DNA from: Candidatus Tayloriibacteriota bacterium
Lineage (GTDB): Bacteria > Patescibacteriota > Minisyncoccia > Phycocordibacterales > JAKAEA01
Length of the DNA: 12,756 bases
Direction of reading: 5' to 3'
Assembly (NCBI GenBank): GCA_029288535.1
Contig: JARIGY010000077.1
Location: 1 to 12,756, forward strand
Below, in pieces: positions 1-6,778 of this stretch. The position numbers and the translations under genes were made by a program. Numbering within the stretch: position 1 is the first letter of the stretch; every line of letters begins with the position of its first letter. The notes beneath the pieces were generated by a model. That model did not search any database. It was not told the origin of the DNA and was given only the letters and a program-made list of their open reading frames with translations.

Positions 1-254
1 TGCTTTCAACCGGGCTTTTCGGCCGCGCTCCCTATAAAAACGTAGTGGTGAACGGAACGATCTTGGCGGAAGACGGCCAGAAAATGTCCAAGCGGCTCAA
101 CAACTATCCTGAGGTTTCTGTCGTGCTCGACAAGTATGGCGCCGACGCGATGCGGTTCTATCTCATGTCGTCGCCGGTTGTCCATGCCGAAGATGCTTCT
201 TTTTCTGAAAAAGGCCTTGATGAAGTTGTCAAAAAAGTGCTGGCGAAGCTTTAA
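1..254 (+). CDS. ileS: Isoleucyl-tRNA synthetase, catalytic-core part (5' truncated by window, ends at internal TAA)
   Basis: Isoleucyl-tRNA synthetase charges tRNA-Ile with isoleucine in the cytoplasm. The frame is open from base 3. It shows the end of the class I Rossmann catalytic core, including the signature KMSKR at 81-95, which in this family stabilises the adenylate transition state, followed by the NNYPEV context and the start of the helical connection to the anticodon-binding domain (DAMRFYLMSSPVVHAED). The frame stops at TAA 252-254, but the same frame resumes at once with NVYTFYSTY and continues through the rest of IleRS. The pieces at 1-254 and 294-1163 are therefore one gene with a nonsense codon between them. 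In relatives such as Thermus-type IleRS this position reads LWNVYSFF, so the stop replaces a conserved Trp. The identification is certain; whether the gene is intact in the living cell is not. Confidence 0.93.
   Translation, partial: LSTGLFGRAPYKNVVVNGTILAEDGQKMSKRLNNYPEVSVVLDKYGADAMRFYLMSSPVVHAEDASFSEKGLDEVVKKVLAKL
252..254 (+). other. In-frame TAA stop inside ileS
   Basis: The codon order is AAG CTT TAA AAC GTA TAC, read K-L-stop-N-V-Y. The family expects L-W-N-V-Y here. The frame is identical before and after, so this is a substitution-type nonsense codon and not an indel. From TGG it needs two changes; from a Tyr codon (seen in the PWYN context of other IleRS subtypes) it needs one. It could be a consensus or assembly error, a recent mutation, a read-through site, or the boundary of a split enzyme. 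Confidence 0.9.
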
Positions 255-293
255 AACGTATACACTTTTTATTCGACATACCAGTCCGAAGAA

Positions 294-1163
294 GTGCCGG
301 AAACAGCTTCTGATTTAAACTCAGCAAAGAATGTGTTGGACCGCTGGATCCTGTCCCGCCTGGCTGAACTTGCCGAAACGGTTACAAAAAATCTCGAGCG
401 GTATGAGATAGACCGCGCGGCAAAACCGATTGTCGTTTTTATCGATGACCTATCCACCTGGTATCTGCGCCGTTCGCGCGACCGCTTCAAAGGCGACAAT
501 GAACAGGACAGGCAGAGCGCACTGCGCACTACTCGTTTCGTCCTTCGAGAGCTTGCAAAGCTCATGGCGCCGTTCACGCCTTTTATCGCTGAAGATCTCT
601 ATCAGAAAGTAAAGCCCCTCGACTCTGCTCGGGGTAAAGAAAGCGTGCATCTCGAGAGCTGGCCGGAAATGAAAAACCCGGATGCAAAAGCAATCGAAAC
701 AATGGCTGGAGTCCGGCAGGCGGTTTCGCTCGGTCTCGAGGCTCGGGCAAAAGCCGGCATCAAGATCCGTCAGCCGCTTGCTAGCGTTATGGTGGGCACT
801 GAAATTCCGCCCGGTTATGACGAACTCGTGACCGACGAACTCAATGTCAAAAAAATCATCGTAAAACCAGATCTCGGCGGACGCGTCGAGCTCGACCTCG
901 CTATAACTCCCGAACTCAAAGCCGAAGGCCAGGCCCGCGAATTCATCCGCGCCGTCCAGGATCTGCGCAAGAAAATGGATCTGAATCCGACTGACGTCGT
1001 GTCGCTTTCGGTTTCTGCCGACGCGGCCGGCAAGAATCTCATCGAGTCGTTCAAGACAGTGATCTCTAAAACCGCCCAGCTGAAGGCGATCCATTTCATT
1101 GAAACCGACGGCGAAAAAATAACGGTGGACGACCTTTCGTTTGCCGTGAAGGTTGAGAAATAA
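294..1163 (+). CDS. ileS: Isoleucyl-tRNA synthetase, anticodon-binding and C-terminal part (downstream of internal TAA)
   Basis: This is the continuation of the IleRS frame. It is open from codon 255, and 294 (GTG) is only the first possible start; it has at most a weak GAAG upstream, so independent initiation is uncertain. The helical anticodon-binding domain is clear: LDRWILSRL at the beginning, then DLSTWYLRRSRDRF around 446-490, a family hallmark that helps read the anticodon. The C-terminal part carries KIRQPLASV and REFIRAVQDLRKKMDLNP, typical of the long bacterial/Thermus-type IleRS tail. There is no second stop or frameshift across roughly 300 codons, which argues that the frame has been under selection until very recently. 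The stop TAA at 1161-1163 directly abuts the recO start, so the two genes are probably co-transcribed. No Cys-rich zinc ribbon is visible at the C-terminus. Confidence 0.92.
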   Translation: MPETASDLNSAKNVLDRWILSRLAELAETVTKNLERYEIDRAAKPIVVFIDDLSTWYLRRSRDRFKGDNEQDRQSALRTTRFVLRELAKLMAPFTPFIAEDLYQKVKPLDSARGKESVHLESWPEMKNPDAKAIETMAGVRQAVSLGLEARAKAGIKIRQPLASVMVGTEIPPGYDELVTDELNVKKIIVKPDLGGRVELDLAITPELKAEGQAREFIRAVQDLRKKMDLNPTDVVSLSVSADAAGKNLIESFKTVISKTAQLKAIHFIETDGEKITVDDLSFAVKVEK

Positions 1164-1754
1164 ATGGCCCATCATATCTACACCACCGATGCGTTCGTCG
1201 TGGAAAGCGCTCCGTCAGGCGAGGCCGATCGCTTCTTTACGCTGTTCACGGAAGATCTCGGCCTTATCCGCGCTGTGGCAAAAGGCGTACGCCTGCAAAA
1301 ATCGAAACTCCGCTACAGCCTCCAGGATCTCTCCTTAAGCAAAATATCATTTGTCCGCGGCAAGGAAGTGTGGCGCATAACAAGCGCGCATATTGAAGAT
1401 GACCTGTATCGCCGACATCAAGGGAATGCGGCCGTCGTGCATGTCATCGCCAAAGTGCTCGGGCTGATCAAGCGCCTCGTGACAGGAGAACAGAAGGATG
1501 AAAAGCTTTTTTCCATACTGGCTCAGGCGTTTGCGTTCCTCGAAACGCGCGCCGAATGGAAGGATGAATTGAAATTGTTCGAGATCATTGTCGTCCTGCA
1601 AATTCTCGATAATCTTGGCTACCTTTCCCGTAAGCCCGAATTCCGGCGTTTTCTTTTTGAGCCGTGGTCTGCCGAACTCCTTTCGGCAATGGAAGAGCAT
1701 AAAGCCCTGGCGCTCAAAGAAATCAACAGTTCGCTCAAAGAAACCCAACTTTAG
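1164..1754 (+). CDS. recO: DNA repair protein RecO (short form)
   Basis: RecO helps load RecA onto SSB-coated single-stranded DNA in the RecFOR gap-repair pathway. The N-terminal OB-fold signature is plain: YTTDAFVVESAPSGEADRF, then TLFTEDLGLIRAVAKGVR with the usual KSKL following. The helical C-terminal half is present, but the protein is only 196 residues, against about 240 in common bacterial RecO. It contains no cysteine at all, so the zinc-finger motif of classical RecO is missing. It ends with INSSLKETQL, a natural-looking terminus. ATG follows the ileS stop with no gap and there is no Shine-Dalgarno sequence, which suggests translational coupling to ileS. SSB, its expected partner, begins at 12611 in this window. 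Confidence 0.9.
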   Translation: MAHHIYTTDAFVVESAPSGEADRFFTLFTEDLGLIRAVAKGVRLQKSKLRYSLQDLSLSKISFVRGKEVWRITSAHIEDDLYRRHQGNAAVVHVIAKVLGLIKRLVTGEQKDEKLFSILAQAFAFLETRAEWKDELKLFEIIVVLQILDNLGYLSRKPEFRRFLFEPWSAELLSAMEEHKALALKEINSSLKETQL

Positions 1755-1756
1755 CG

Positions 1757-1765
1757 TGGTATACT
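1757..1765 (+). promoter_or_regulatory. Extended -10 promoter, apparently leaderless, for the surface-protein gene
   Basis: TGG-TATACT is an extended -10 element, three bases after the recO stop. Seven bases separate it from GTG 1773, so the expected transcription start falls on or next to the start codon. No convincing -35 box lies 17 bases upstream. The element recurs before other genes here, which raises confidence. Confidence 0.6.
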
Positions 1766-1772
1766 GTATTTC

Positions 1773-3713
1773 GTGAACGAACCCGACTCAAAAAAACCGA
1801 CCAATAGGATCACCGACCTGCAGAAAGGGCTTTACGGACGGGATTTCAAGACAAAGCTTCCGCCGACCCAGCAGCGCTTTTCTCCGCATGAAGGGCCGGA
1901 CGTGGAAAAAATCTGGCATCATGCGGATCGGCCGGCTGATGCTCCGTTCGCGCCCCAGGTCACGAAAGTCGTGGCCGGCACTTTTTTTCGCAGGATCCTG
2001 ATCATCGCTTCCATTTTCTTCGTCGTTTCGGCCGGGCTGCTCGTGTACATGTTTTACGGCGGCTGGAATGTGATCTCGGCTGAGAATGTGGATATCAGCT
2101 TTCTGGGTCCGGTTACGATTTCGGCCGGTGATAAGTTGGCTTTCAACGCGGTTATTTCAAATCAGAACCGCTCGGCGATTGAAAATGTAACACTGTTTAT
2201 CGACTACCCGGACGGCACAAAAGACGCAGAAGTTATTACGACAGATCTTCTTCATGACAAGCAAAACATCGGAGAAGTTCTTTCAAAATCAAGCAAAAGT
2301 TATACTGCAAAGTCGATCCTTTTCGGAGAGCTCAACTCGCAGAAGAGCATCAAAGTGGCGGTAACGTACGGCCTCAAGAATTCAAACGCAACCTATCGCA
2401 AGGAGAAGACTTACGACGTCAGCATAAGCTCGACTCCGCTTTCGGTTTCGGTGGCATATCCGCAGCAGGCGGTGAGCGGGGATCAGGTAGACAGCACGGT
2501 GACTGTCACGTCCAACTCGAGCGTTCCGCTTACCAATGTGCTTTTGCAGGCGGACTACCCGTTCGGTTTTTCTTTCGGCAGTGCCGAGCCGCAGCCTACC
2601 TATGACTCGAATTTCTGGCTGATACCGACCCTCAATCCCGGCGAGAAAAAAGACTTTACGATTCATGGCACACTCCAGGGAGAGCAGGGCGATGAGCGGG
2701 TGTTCCGCTATACGGTCGGCGCTCAGGACGCGAACAATAACAAAGCCATAGCGGTAAAATATCTGTCGCAATCCGAGTCGGTCTTTATCCAGAAGACGCC
2801 ACTCGCTGTCTCGGTCGTTTTAAATGAAAGTACCAAGCCGGTATATGTTACCAGCCTCGGAGACAGTATCCTGACCAATATCAATGTGACCAACAATATG
2901 TCGACGCGGGTGACGAATGCAGTCGTGCAGGCTGTGTTTTCCGGCCAGCTTTTCAACCCCGCAAGCGTCAGCGTGGGACAGGGTTTTTTCCAGTCGGTAA
3001 ACAATACCGTCACGTGGGATAAGGTTTCCAACCCCCAGCTTGCGTCGCTTGATCCCGGTCAGACGGTTACGCTCGCGCTCAGTTTCGGCACGCTGCCGCC
3101 CGGCGCATCGTCCTTCAAGAACGGCAGCATGCAGGTAAAAGCCACGGTGACCGGCGATGACACAAGCCAGTCGAGCGTCTCGCACACCCTTTCCTATTCG
3201 CAGACTAAAACTGTAGAGACACACAGTGCTATTGCGCTTGTGCCGCAGATCGTATATTCGACGGGTCCGTTCAAGAATAAAGGCCCGATACCGCCGAAAG
3301 TGGATGTGCCGACTACATATACCGTCATACTTTCCGCGACAGATACAAGCAACGATGTCGGTTCGGGCGAAGCCGATGCTTTCCTGCCGGCATATGTCCA
3401 TTGGCTTGGCGTGACCAGCCCTTCGAGCGAAGCCTTGACTTGGAATCCCGACAAAAATGAGGTAGTCTGGCGAGTGGGAGACATGCCGGCTGGCACAGGC
3501 TTCGGCAAGCCCGCCCGCCAGGTTTCTTTCCAGATCCAGTTCCTGCCGAGTCTCCAGCAGGTCGGATCAAGCATCAGTCTTGTCAATAATCTGACAATGA
3601 CCGCTACCGACTCTTTTACCGGCAATGCCTTGAGCAGTTCGCCTCCCGACCTTACGACCCGGCTTTCAGCCGACCCGAAATTCAGCGGCGATGAGCAATT
3701 CGTCACAAAATAA
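1773..3713 (+). CDS. Single-pass surface protein with Ig/DUF11-like repeats (conserved-hypothetical style)
   Basis: This 646-residue protein of unknown function is probably anchored in the cytoplasmic membrane with a large outside part. Residues 1-70 are polar and probably cytoplasmic (LQKGLYGRDFKTKLPP, then DVEKIWHHADRP). One hydrophobic segment lies at about 74-95, preceded by two arginines, so it would act as an uncleaved anchor with the C-terminus outside. After it come four beta-rich blocks starting near residues 106, 223, 344 and 484. The first three repeat a pattern of V-x-V, then G-D/S, a V-x-x-N block, 'VTNVxLxxDYP'-like strands and a 'LDPG-x-x-x-x-x-L' strand (NPGEKKDF, DPGQTVTL). 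This resembles DUF11/CARDB-type adhesin repeats. Ser/Thr/Asn-rich composition and the absence of Cys fit an exposed protein. GTG 1773 is chosen because it matches the promoter spacing. It ends five bases before glyS, so co-transcription is likely. The role is unknown; cell-surface attachment or envelope structure is an inference. Confidence 0.82.
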   Translation: MNEPDSKKPTNRITDLQKGLYGRDFKTKLPPTQQRFSPHEGPDVEKIWHHADRPADAPFAPQVTKVVAGTFFRRILIIASIFFVVSAGLLVYMFYGGWNVISAENVDISFLGPVTISAGDKLAFNAVISNQNRSAIENVTLFIDYPDGTKDAEVITTDLLHDKQNIGEVLSKSSKSYTAKSILFGELNSQKSIKVAVTYGLKNSNATYRKEKTYDVSISSTPLSVSVAYPQQAVSGDQVDSTVTVTSNSSVPLTNVLLQADYPFGFSFGSAEPQPTYDSNFWLIPTLNPGEKKDFTIHGTLQGEQGDERVFRYTVGAQDANNNKAIAVKYLSQSESVFIQKTPLAVSVVLNESTKPVYVTSLGDSILTNINVTNNMSTRVTNAVVQAVFSGQLFNPASVSVGQGFFQSVNNTVTWDKVSNPQLASLDPGQTVTLALSFGTLPPGASSFKNGSMQVKATVTGDDTSQSSVSHTLSYSQTKTVETHSAIALVPQIVYSTGPFKNKGPIPPKVDVPTTYTVILSATDTSNDVGSGEADAFLPAYVHWLGVTSPSSEALTWNPDKNEVVWRVGDMPAGTGFGKPARQVSFQIQFLPSLQQVGSSISLVNNLTMTATDSFTGNALSSSPPDLTTRLSADPKFSGDEQFVTK

Positions 3714-3718
3714 ATATC

Positions 3719-5080
3719 ATGAACAAACCGACAGACACTACGATGGAAAATATCATTTCGCTTGCCAAGCGGCGGGGTTTCGTATATCAGGGTTCCGAAA
3801 TATATGGCGGCCTGGCCGGCACGTGGGACTACGGCCCGCTCGGCGTGACGCTTCGCAATAACGTGAAGCGTTTGTGGTGGAAGATGTTTGTTGAAGACAG
3901 GGAAGACATGTTCGGTGTCGATGCGGCCATCCTCATGAATGCCAATGTCTGGAAAGCGTCCGGCCATGTCGACACGTTTGCCGACCCATTGGTTGAAGAT
4001 GTGAAAACCAAGAAAAGATACCGTGCCGACCATATCCTCGAAGACGCAGGCATCGATCCGAAAGGCCTGACTGTGTCCGACATGGACAGGCTCATCAAAG
4101 ACAAGGGCATAAAAAGCCCGGACAGGAATCCGCTTGGCGAGGTGAAGCAGTTCAACATGATGTTCAAGACGCATATCGGCGCGGCCGAGGACGAAGCTTC
4201 CGTTTCGTATCTGCGTCCGGAAACCGCCGGCGGCATTTTCATGAATTTTAAAAACGTCGTCGACTCGTTCCATCCGAAATTGCCTTTCGGCCTGGCTCAG
4301 ATCGGCAAAGCCTTCCGCAACGAGATCGCGCCCGGCAACTTCATCTTCCGCCTGCGCGAACTTGAACAGATGGAGATAGAATATTTCGTCAAACCCCAAA
4401 CATGGGAAAAGCACTTTGAAGAATTCCGAACGCTGATGCATTCCTGGACGGACATGATTGGTCTCAGTGAAGCGCGTGTGCACGAGCTCGAGATCGCCGA
4501 TGCCGATCGCGCCCACTATTCGAAGCGCACGATCGATTTCGAATTCGATTATCCGTTCGGCCGCAAAGAATTGTACGGACTTGCGTATCGCACTGATTTT
4601 GATTTAACAGCACATACGAAGGCGAGCGGTACCGATTTGTCATACTATGACGAAGAAACCAAAGAGCGCCTGGTGCCGCACGTGATCGAACCTTCGTTCG
4701 GCGTCGATCGCACTATCCTGGCTATTCTTGCAGATGCCTATACCGAAGATGAATTGGGTGGCGAAAAAAGAGTCTACCTCAAGCTTTCAAAAAATATCGC
4801 GCCGGTCCGCGTCGCAGTCTTTCCGCTCCTTAAGAACAAGCCGGCTCTCGTCGAAAAGGCGAGGGAAGTCTACTCCATGCTCCGCAAAGAAATGCCTGGA
4901 GTCGTGTTCGACGACAACGGCAACATCGGCAAGCGCTACCGCCGCCAGGACGAGATCGGTACGCCTGCCTGCGTCACTATCGATTTTGATACTCTTGAAA
5001 ATGAAACCGTCACTCTCCGCGACCGAGATACCGGCCAGCAAACTAGGGTGAAAATCACTGAAATCGTTGACTTCTTGTAG
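3719..5080 (+). CDS. glyS: Glycyl-tRNA synthetase, dimeric class II type
   Basis: This enzyme attaches glycine to tRNA-Gly in the cytoplasm. The 453-residue single chain is the alpha2-type (GRS1) and not the alpha2beta2 GlyQ/GlyS enzyme. Visible landmarks are the N-terminal SLAKRRGFVYQGSEIYGG and TWDYGPLG, the RPETAGGIF block, class II motif 2 at about residues 199-221 (FRNEIAPGNFIFRLRELEQM), the ELYGLAYRTDFDLTAH block, and motif 3 at about 324-332 (EPSFGVDRT) with its ATP-binding arginine. A C-terminal anticodon-binding domain follows (APVRVAVFPLLKN, then NIGKRYRRQDEIGTPACVTIDF). All core motifs are present and the length fits compact bacterial versions. No Shine-Dalgarno sequence precedes ATG 3719; the five-base gap from the upstream gene suggests coupled translation. 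Confidence 0.97.
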   Translation: MNKPTDTTMENIISLAKRRGFVYQGSEIYGGLAGTWDYGPLGVTLRNNVKRLWWKMFVEDREDMFGVDAAILMNANVWKASGHVDTFADPLVEDVKTKKRYRADHILEDAGIDPKGLTVSDMDRLIKDKGIKSPDRNPLGEVKQFNMMFKTHIGAAEDEASVSYLRPETAGGIFMNFKNVVDSFHPKLPFGLAQIGKAFRNEIAPGNFIFRLRELEQMEIEYFVKPQTWEKHFEEFRTLMHSWTDMIGLSEARVHELEIADADRAHYSKRTIDFEFDYPFGRKELYGLAYRTDFDLTAHTKASGTDLSYYDEETKERLVPHVIEPSFGVDRTILAILADAYTEDELGGEKRVYLKLSKNIAPVRVAVFPLLKNKPALVEKAREVYSMLRKEMPGVVFDDNGNIGKRYRRQDEIGTPACVTIDFDTLENETVTLRDRDTGQQTRVKITEIVDFL

Positions 5081-5097
5081 CGGCTAGGTAGTATGTA
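5067..5097 (+). promoter_or_regulatory. Candidate sigma70-type promoter for the sulfur-carrier gene
   Basis: TTGACT at 5067-5072 lies inside the last codons of glyS. A -10 could be TAGTAT (5089-5094, 16-base spacer) or TATGTA (5092-5097, 19-base spacer). The expected start near 5101 would give a leader of roughly 40 bases. The -35 is strong and the -10 mediocre. Confidence 0.4.
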
Positions 5098-5131
5098 AAA
5101 AGAATTTTTGAACCCATGTTTCTTAACCGAG

Positions 5132-5141
5132 AGAAGGTGGA
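5132..5141 (+). promoter_or_regulatory. Strong Shine-Dalgarno sequence before the sulfur-carrier gene
   Basis: AGAAGGTGGA is a near-complete anti-16S complement, placed 3-6 bases before ATG 5144 and suitable also for ATG 5147. It decides the start codon. It stands out because most other genes here have no such site. Confidence 0.75.
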
Positions 5142-5143
5142 GT

Positions 5144-5419
5144 ATGATGACAAAGATCAAGATCCCGGGGCCATTCAGGAAGCATGCCGAGGAAAAGTCG
5201 GAAGTCTCAATTTATGGAGCAACCGTCAACGAAGTGATCGTCAAGCTCGTCGAGGCGTATCCTGGGCTTTCCAGAATCTGTGATGATCACGGCAACATCA
5301 AGCGTTCGGTGAACGTGTATCTGGGTAGGGAGGACGTCAGGTTGCTTCCGGATAAGTACGAAACTATCCTCAGGGACGGCGATGAGCTGAGTCTTGTGCC
5401 TGCTATCGCCGGCGGCTGA
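5144..5419 (+). CDS. CysO/MoaD/ThiS-family ubiquitin-like sulfur carrier
   Basis: This 91-residue beta-grasp protein ends in the free diglycine tail VPAIAGG, which in this family is adenylated by an E1-like enzyme and converted to a thiocarboxylate that carries sulfur. Around residues 55-64 the text SVNVYLGREDVRL, and near the end LRDGDELSLVPAIAGG, closely follow the layout of mycobacterial CysO (cysteine biosynthesis with CysM and Mec) and of stand-alone MoaD-like proteins. ATG 5144 (or 5147) is chosen because GAGAAGGTGGAG lies immediately upstream, the best Shine-Dalgarno sequence in the window; the longer frame from 5108 would start before it. No ThiF/MoeB activator, MoaE, CysM or JAMM protease is encoded here, so the pathway cannot be told. 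The next gene is an M16 protease, not the JAMM type that processes CysO. A terminator follows. Family assignment is firm; the CysO-like role is an inference. Confidence 0.88.
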   Translation: MMTKIKIPGPFRKHAEEKSEVSIYGATVNEVIVKLVEAYPGLSRICDDHGNIKRSVNVYLGREDVRLLPDKYETILRDGDELSLVPAIAGG

Positions 5420-5449
5420 CCCTGCATTTCCATCAGAAAGGAATCCAAA

Positions 5450-5479
5450 ACGCCCGAGCTCGACTCGGGTGTTTTTTTT
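5450..5479 (+). terminator. Rho-independent terminator after the sulfur-carrier gene
   Basis: A nine-base-pair stem (5450-5458 with 5464-5472, one G-U pair, core CCCGAG/CTCGGG) with the loop CTCGA runs into eight T residues at 5472-5479. It lies 31 bases after the stop codon at 5419. Its T tract ends only three bases before the -10 of the next gene. Confidence 0.9.
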
Positions 5480-5482
5480 GTG

Positions 5483-5488
5483 TACACT
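5483..5488 (+). promoter_or_regulatory. -10 element, apparently leaderless, for the M16 protease gene
   Basis: TACACT lies exactly six bases before ATG 5495, directly after the terminator T tract. The sequence before it is TGTG, an imperfect extended -10. The spacing equals that of the other leaderless starts in the window and supports 5495 over the in-frame GTG at 5480, which would lie inside the promoter. Confidence 0.5.
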
Positions 5489-5494
5489 CGATGC

Positions 5495-6763
5495 ATGAAA
5501 TTCAAACGAAAAATTCTGGCAAACGGCATGCGGGTCATTACAATTCACATGAAGGATACGCCGACCGTGACAGTGCTTGCGATGGTGGAGGCCGGTTCAA
5601 AATATGAGTCAAAAGATAACAGCGGCATTTCGCATTTTCTTGAGCATATGTGCTTCAAGGGTACGGACAAGCGGCCGACAGCGTTTGCGATCAGCAAGGA
5701 GCTCGACTCGATCGGTTCGCACTACAACGCGTTCACGTCCGAAGAATATACCGGTTACTATGCCAAGTCCGCGCCGAAGCATCTTTCGAATCTGCTCGAT
5801 GTCGTTTCCGATCTCTACCTCAACCCGGTTTTTGACGAGAAGGAAATCGAAAAAGAAAAAGGCGTCATCGTCGAAGAGATCAACATGTACAAGGATCTGC
5901 CGCACCGCCACGTGCAGGAGATTTTCACGACGCTGCTCTACGGCGACCAGCCGGCCGGCTGGAGCATCACCGGCACTGCCGAAACTGTCCGAGCGGTCAA
6001 GCGCGATGATTTTGTCAGCTACCGCGCCAAGCATTATGTGGCCGCAGCCACGACCGTTATCGTCGCGGGCAATTTCGATGAAAAGAAAGTAATGAAAGAA
6101 ATTGCCGAGAAGTTCAAAACCATTTCCCACAGCAAAAAAGATAAGAAAATCAAAGTCAAAGAAGCCCAGACCGAACCGCAAGTAGTACTCGAAACCAGAC
6201 CAACCGACCAGGCTCACCTCGTGCTCGGCGTCCGCGGTTTCCAGGTCGGCAGCCCGCACAGCCCGGCTATCCGGATGCTGAACGCCGTCCTTGGCGCCGG
6301 CATGAGCTCCCGCCTTTTCCAGAAACTGCGCGAGGAAATGGGCGTCGGCTATTATGTCCGCTCTTCGTACGATACGTATACCGACCATGGTGTCTTTTCC
6401 GTTTCCATCGGTGCCGATGTGACGCGCATCGAAGAGGTGATACGGGCGATCATCGCCGAGCTCAAGCGCTTTACGACGGAGCTTGTCAGCAAAGAGGAAT
6501 TATTGAAGACCCAGGAATACCTTATCGGCATGATGTTCCTCGGGCTTGAATCGTCCGACGCCATCGCCGAGTTTTACGGCTATCAGGAAATCCTCCGCCA
6601 GGAACTCAAAACTCCCGAACAGATCATCAGGGAAATCCGCTCGGTAACGCCGGAGAAGATCCGTGCCATGGCCAAAAGGCTTTTTGTCGACAAGAACCTC
6701 AACCTCGCCATGGTCGGTCCTGCAGCCGACGAGGCGAAACTCAAGGCGCTGCTCAAATTTTAG
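5495..6763 (+). CDS. M16-family zinc metalloprotease (processing-peptidase-like, single-unit form)
   Basis: This 422-residue clan ME peptidase has the inverted zinc motif HFLEH at residues 47-51 and the third ligand Glu 128 in GVIVEEINMY, exactly 76 residues on as the family requires. The C-terminal half has the substrate-binding R/Y region, RLFQKLREEMGVGYYVRSSYD. The length matches one half of pitrilysin or a subunit of mitochondrial processing peptidase, so it probably works as a homodimer. All catalytic residues are present, so it should be an active protease and not a structural partner. No signal peptide or membrane segment is seen, so it is probably cytoplasmic. Its natural substrate is unknown; cleaving short peptides or cleaved signal peptides is typical for relatives. 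ATG 5495 (MKFKRKILANGMRV) is preferred over GTG 5480 because of promoter spacing. It is followed after 15 bases by the AI-2E-family gene, which has its own promoter. Confidence 0.95.
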   Translation: MKFKRKILANGMRVITIHMKDTPTVTVLAMVEAGSKYESKDNSGISHFLEHMCFKGTDKRPTAFAISKELDSIGSHYNAFTSEEYTGYYAKSAPKHLSNLLDVVSDLYLNPVFDEKEIEKEKGVIVEEINMYKDLPHRHVQEIFTTLLYGDQPAGWSITGTAETVRAVKRDDFVSYRAKHYVAAATTVIVAGNFDEKKVMKEIAEKFKTISHSKKDKKIKVKEAQTEPQVVLETRPTDQAHLVLGVRGFQVGSPHSPAIRMLNAVLGAGMSSRLFQKLREEMGVGYYVRSSYDTYTDHGVFSVSIGADVTRIEEVIRAIIAELKRFTTELVSKEELLKTQEYLIGMMFLGLESSDAIAEFYGYQEILRQELKTPEQIIREIRSVTPEKIRAMAKRLFVDKNLNLAMVGPAADEAKLKALLKF

Positions 6764-6772
6764 TGGTATAAT
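6764..6772 (+). promoter_or_regulatory. Extended -10 promoter, apparently leaderless, for the AI-2E-family gene
   Basis: TGG-TATAAT, a consensus -10 with extended TG, begins at the base after the M16 stop codon TAG (6761-6763). Six bases separate it from ATG 6779, too short for any ribosome-binding site, so the mRNA should begin at or next to the start codon. No -35 consensus is seen. Confidence 0.7.
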
Positions 6773-6778
6773 AAAAAT

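Noticed and set aside
252..254. Alternative genetic code (UGA recoded, as in some candidate-phyla lineages) as explanation of the ileS stop
   Set aside because: The codon is TAA, not TGA. TGA also acts as a normal stop at 5417-5419 and 11430-11432, each before a terminator, and TAA ends many genes here.
250..256. TTTAAAA in ileS as a programmed -1 frameshift heptamer explaining the internal stop
   Set aside because: The heptamer is not in the required register with the reading frame, and the frame is the same before and after the stop, so no frameshift is needed or useful.
3194..4516. 440-codon open frame on the minus strand
   Set aside because: It is antisense to glyS and the end of the surface-protein gene, both strongly supported; its translation shows no recognisable domain. 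Long shadow frames are expected from the codon bias here.
5609..6388. 259-codon minus-strand open frame
   Set aside because: It lies wholly opposite the M16 protease, whose catalytic motifs are intact; composition (Phe/Asp/Arg-rich) is typical of an antisense shadow.
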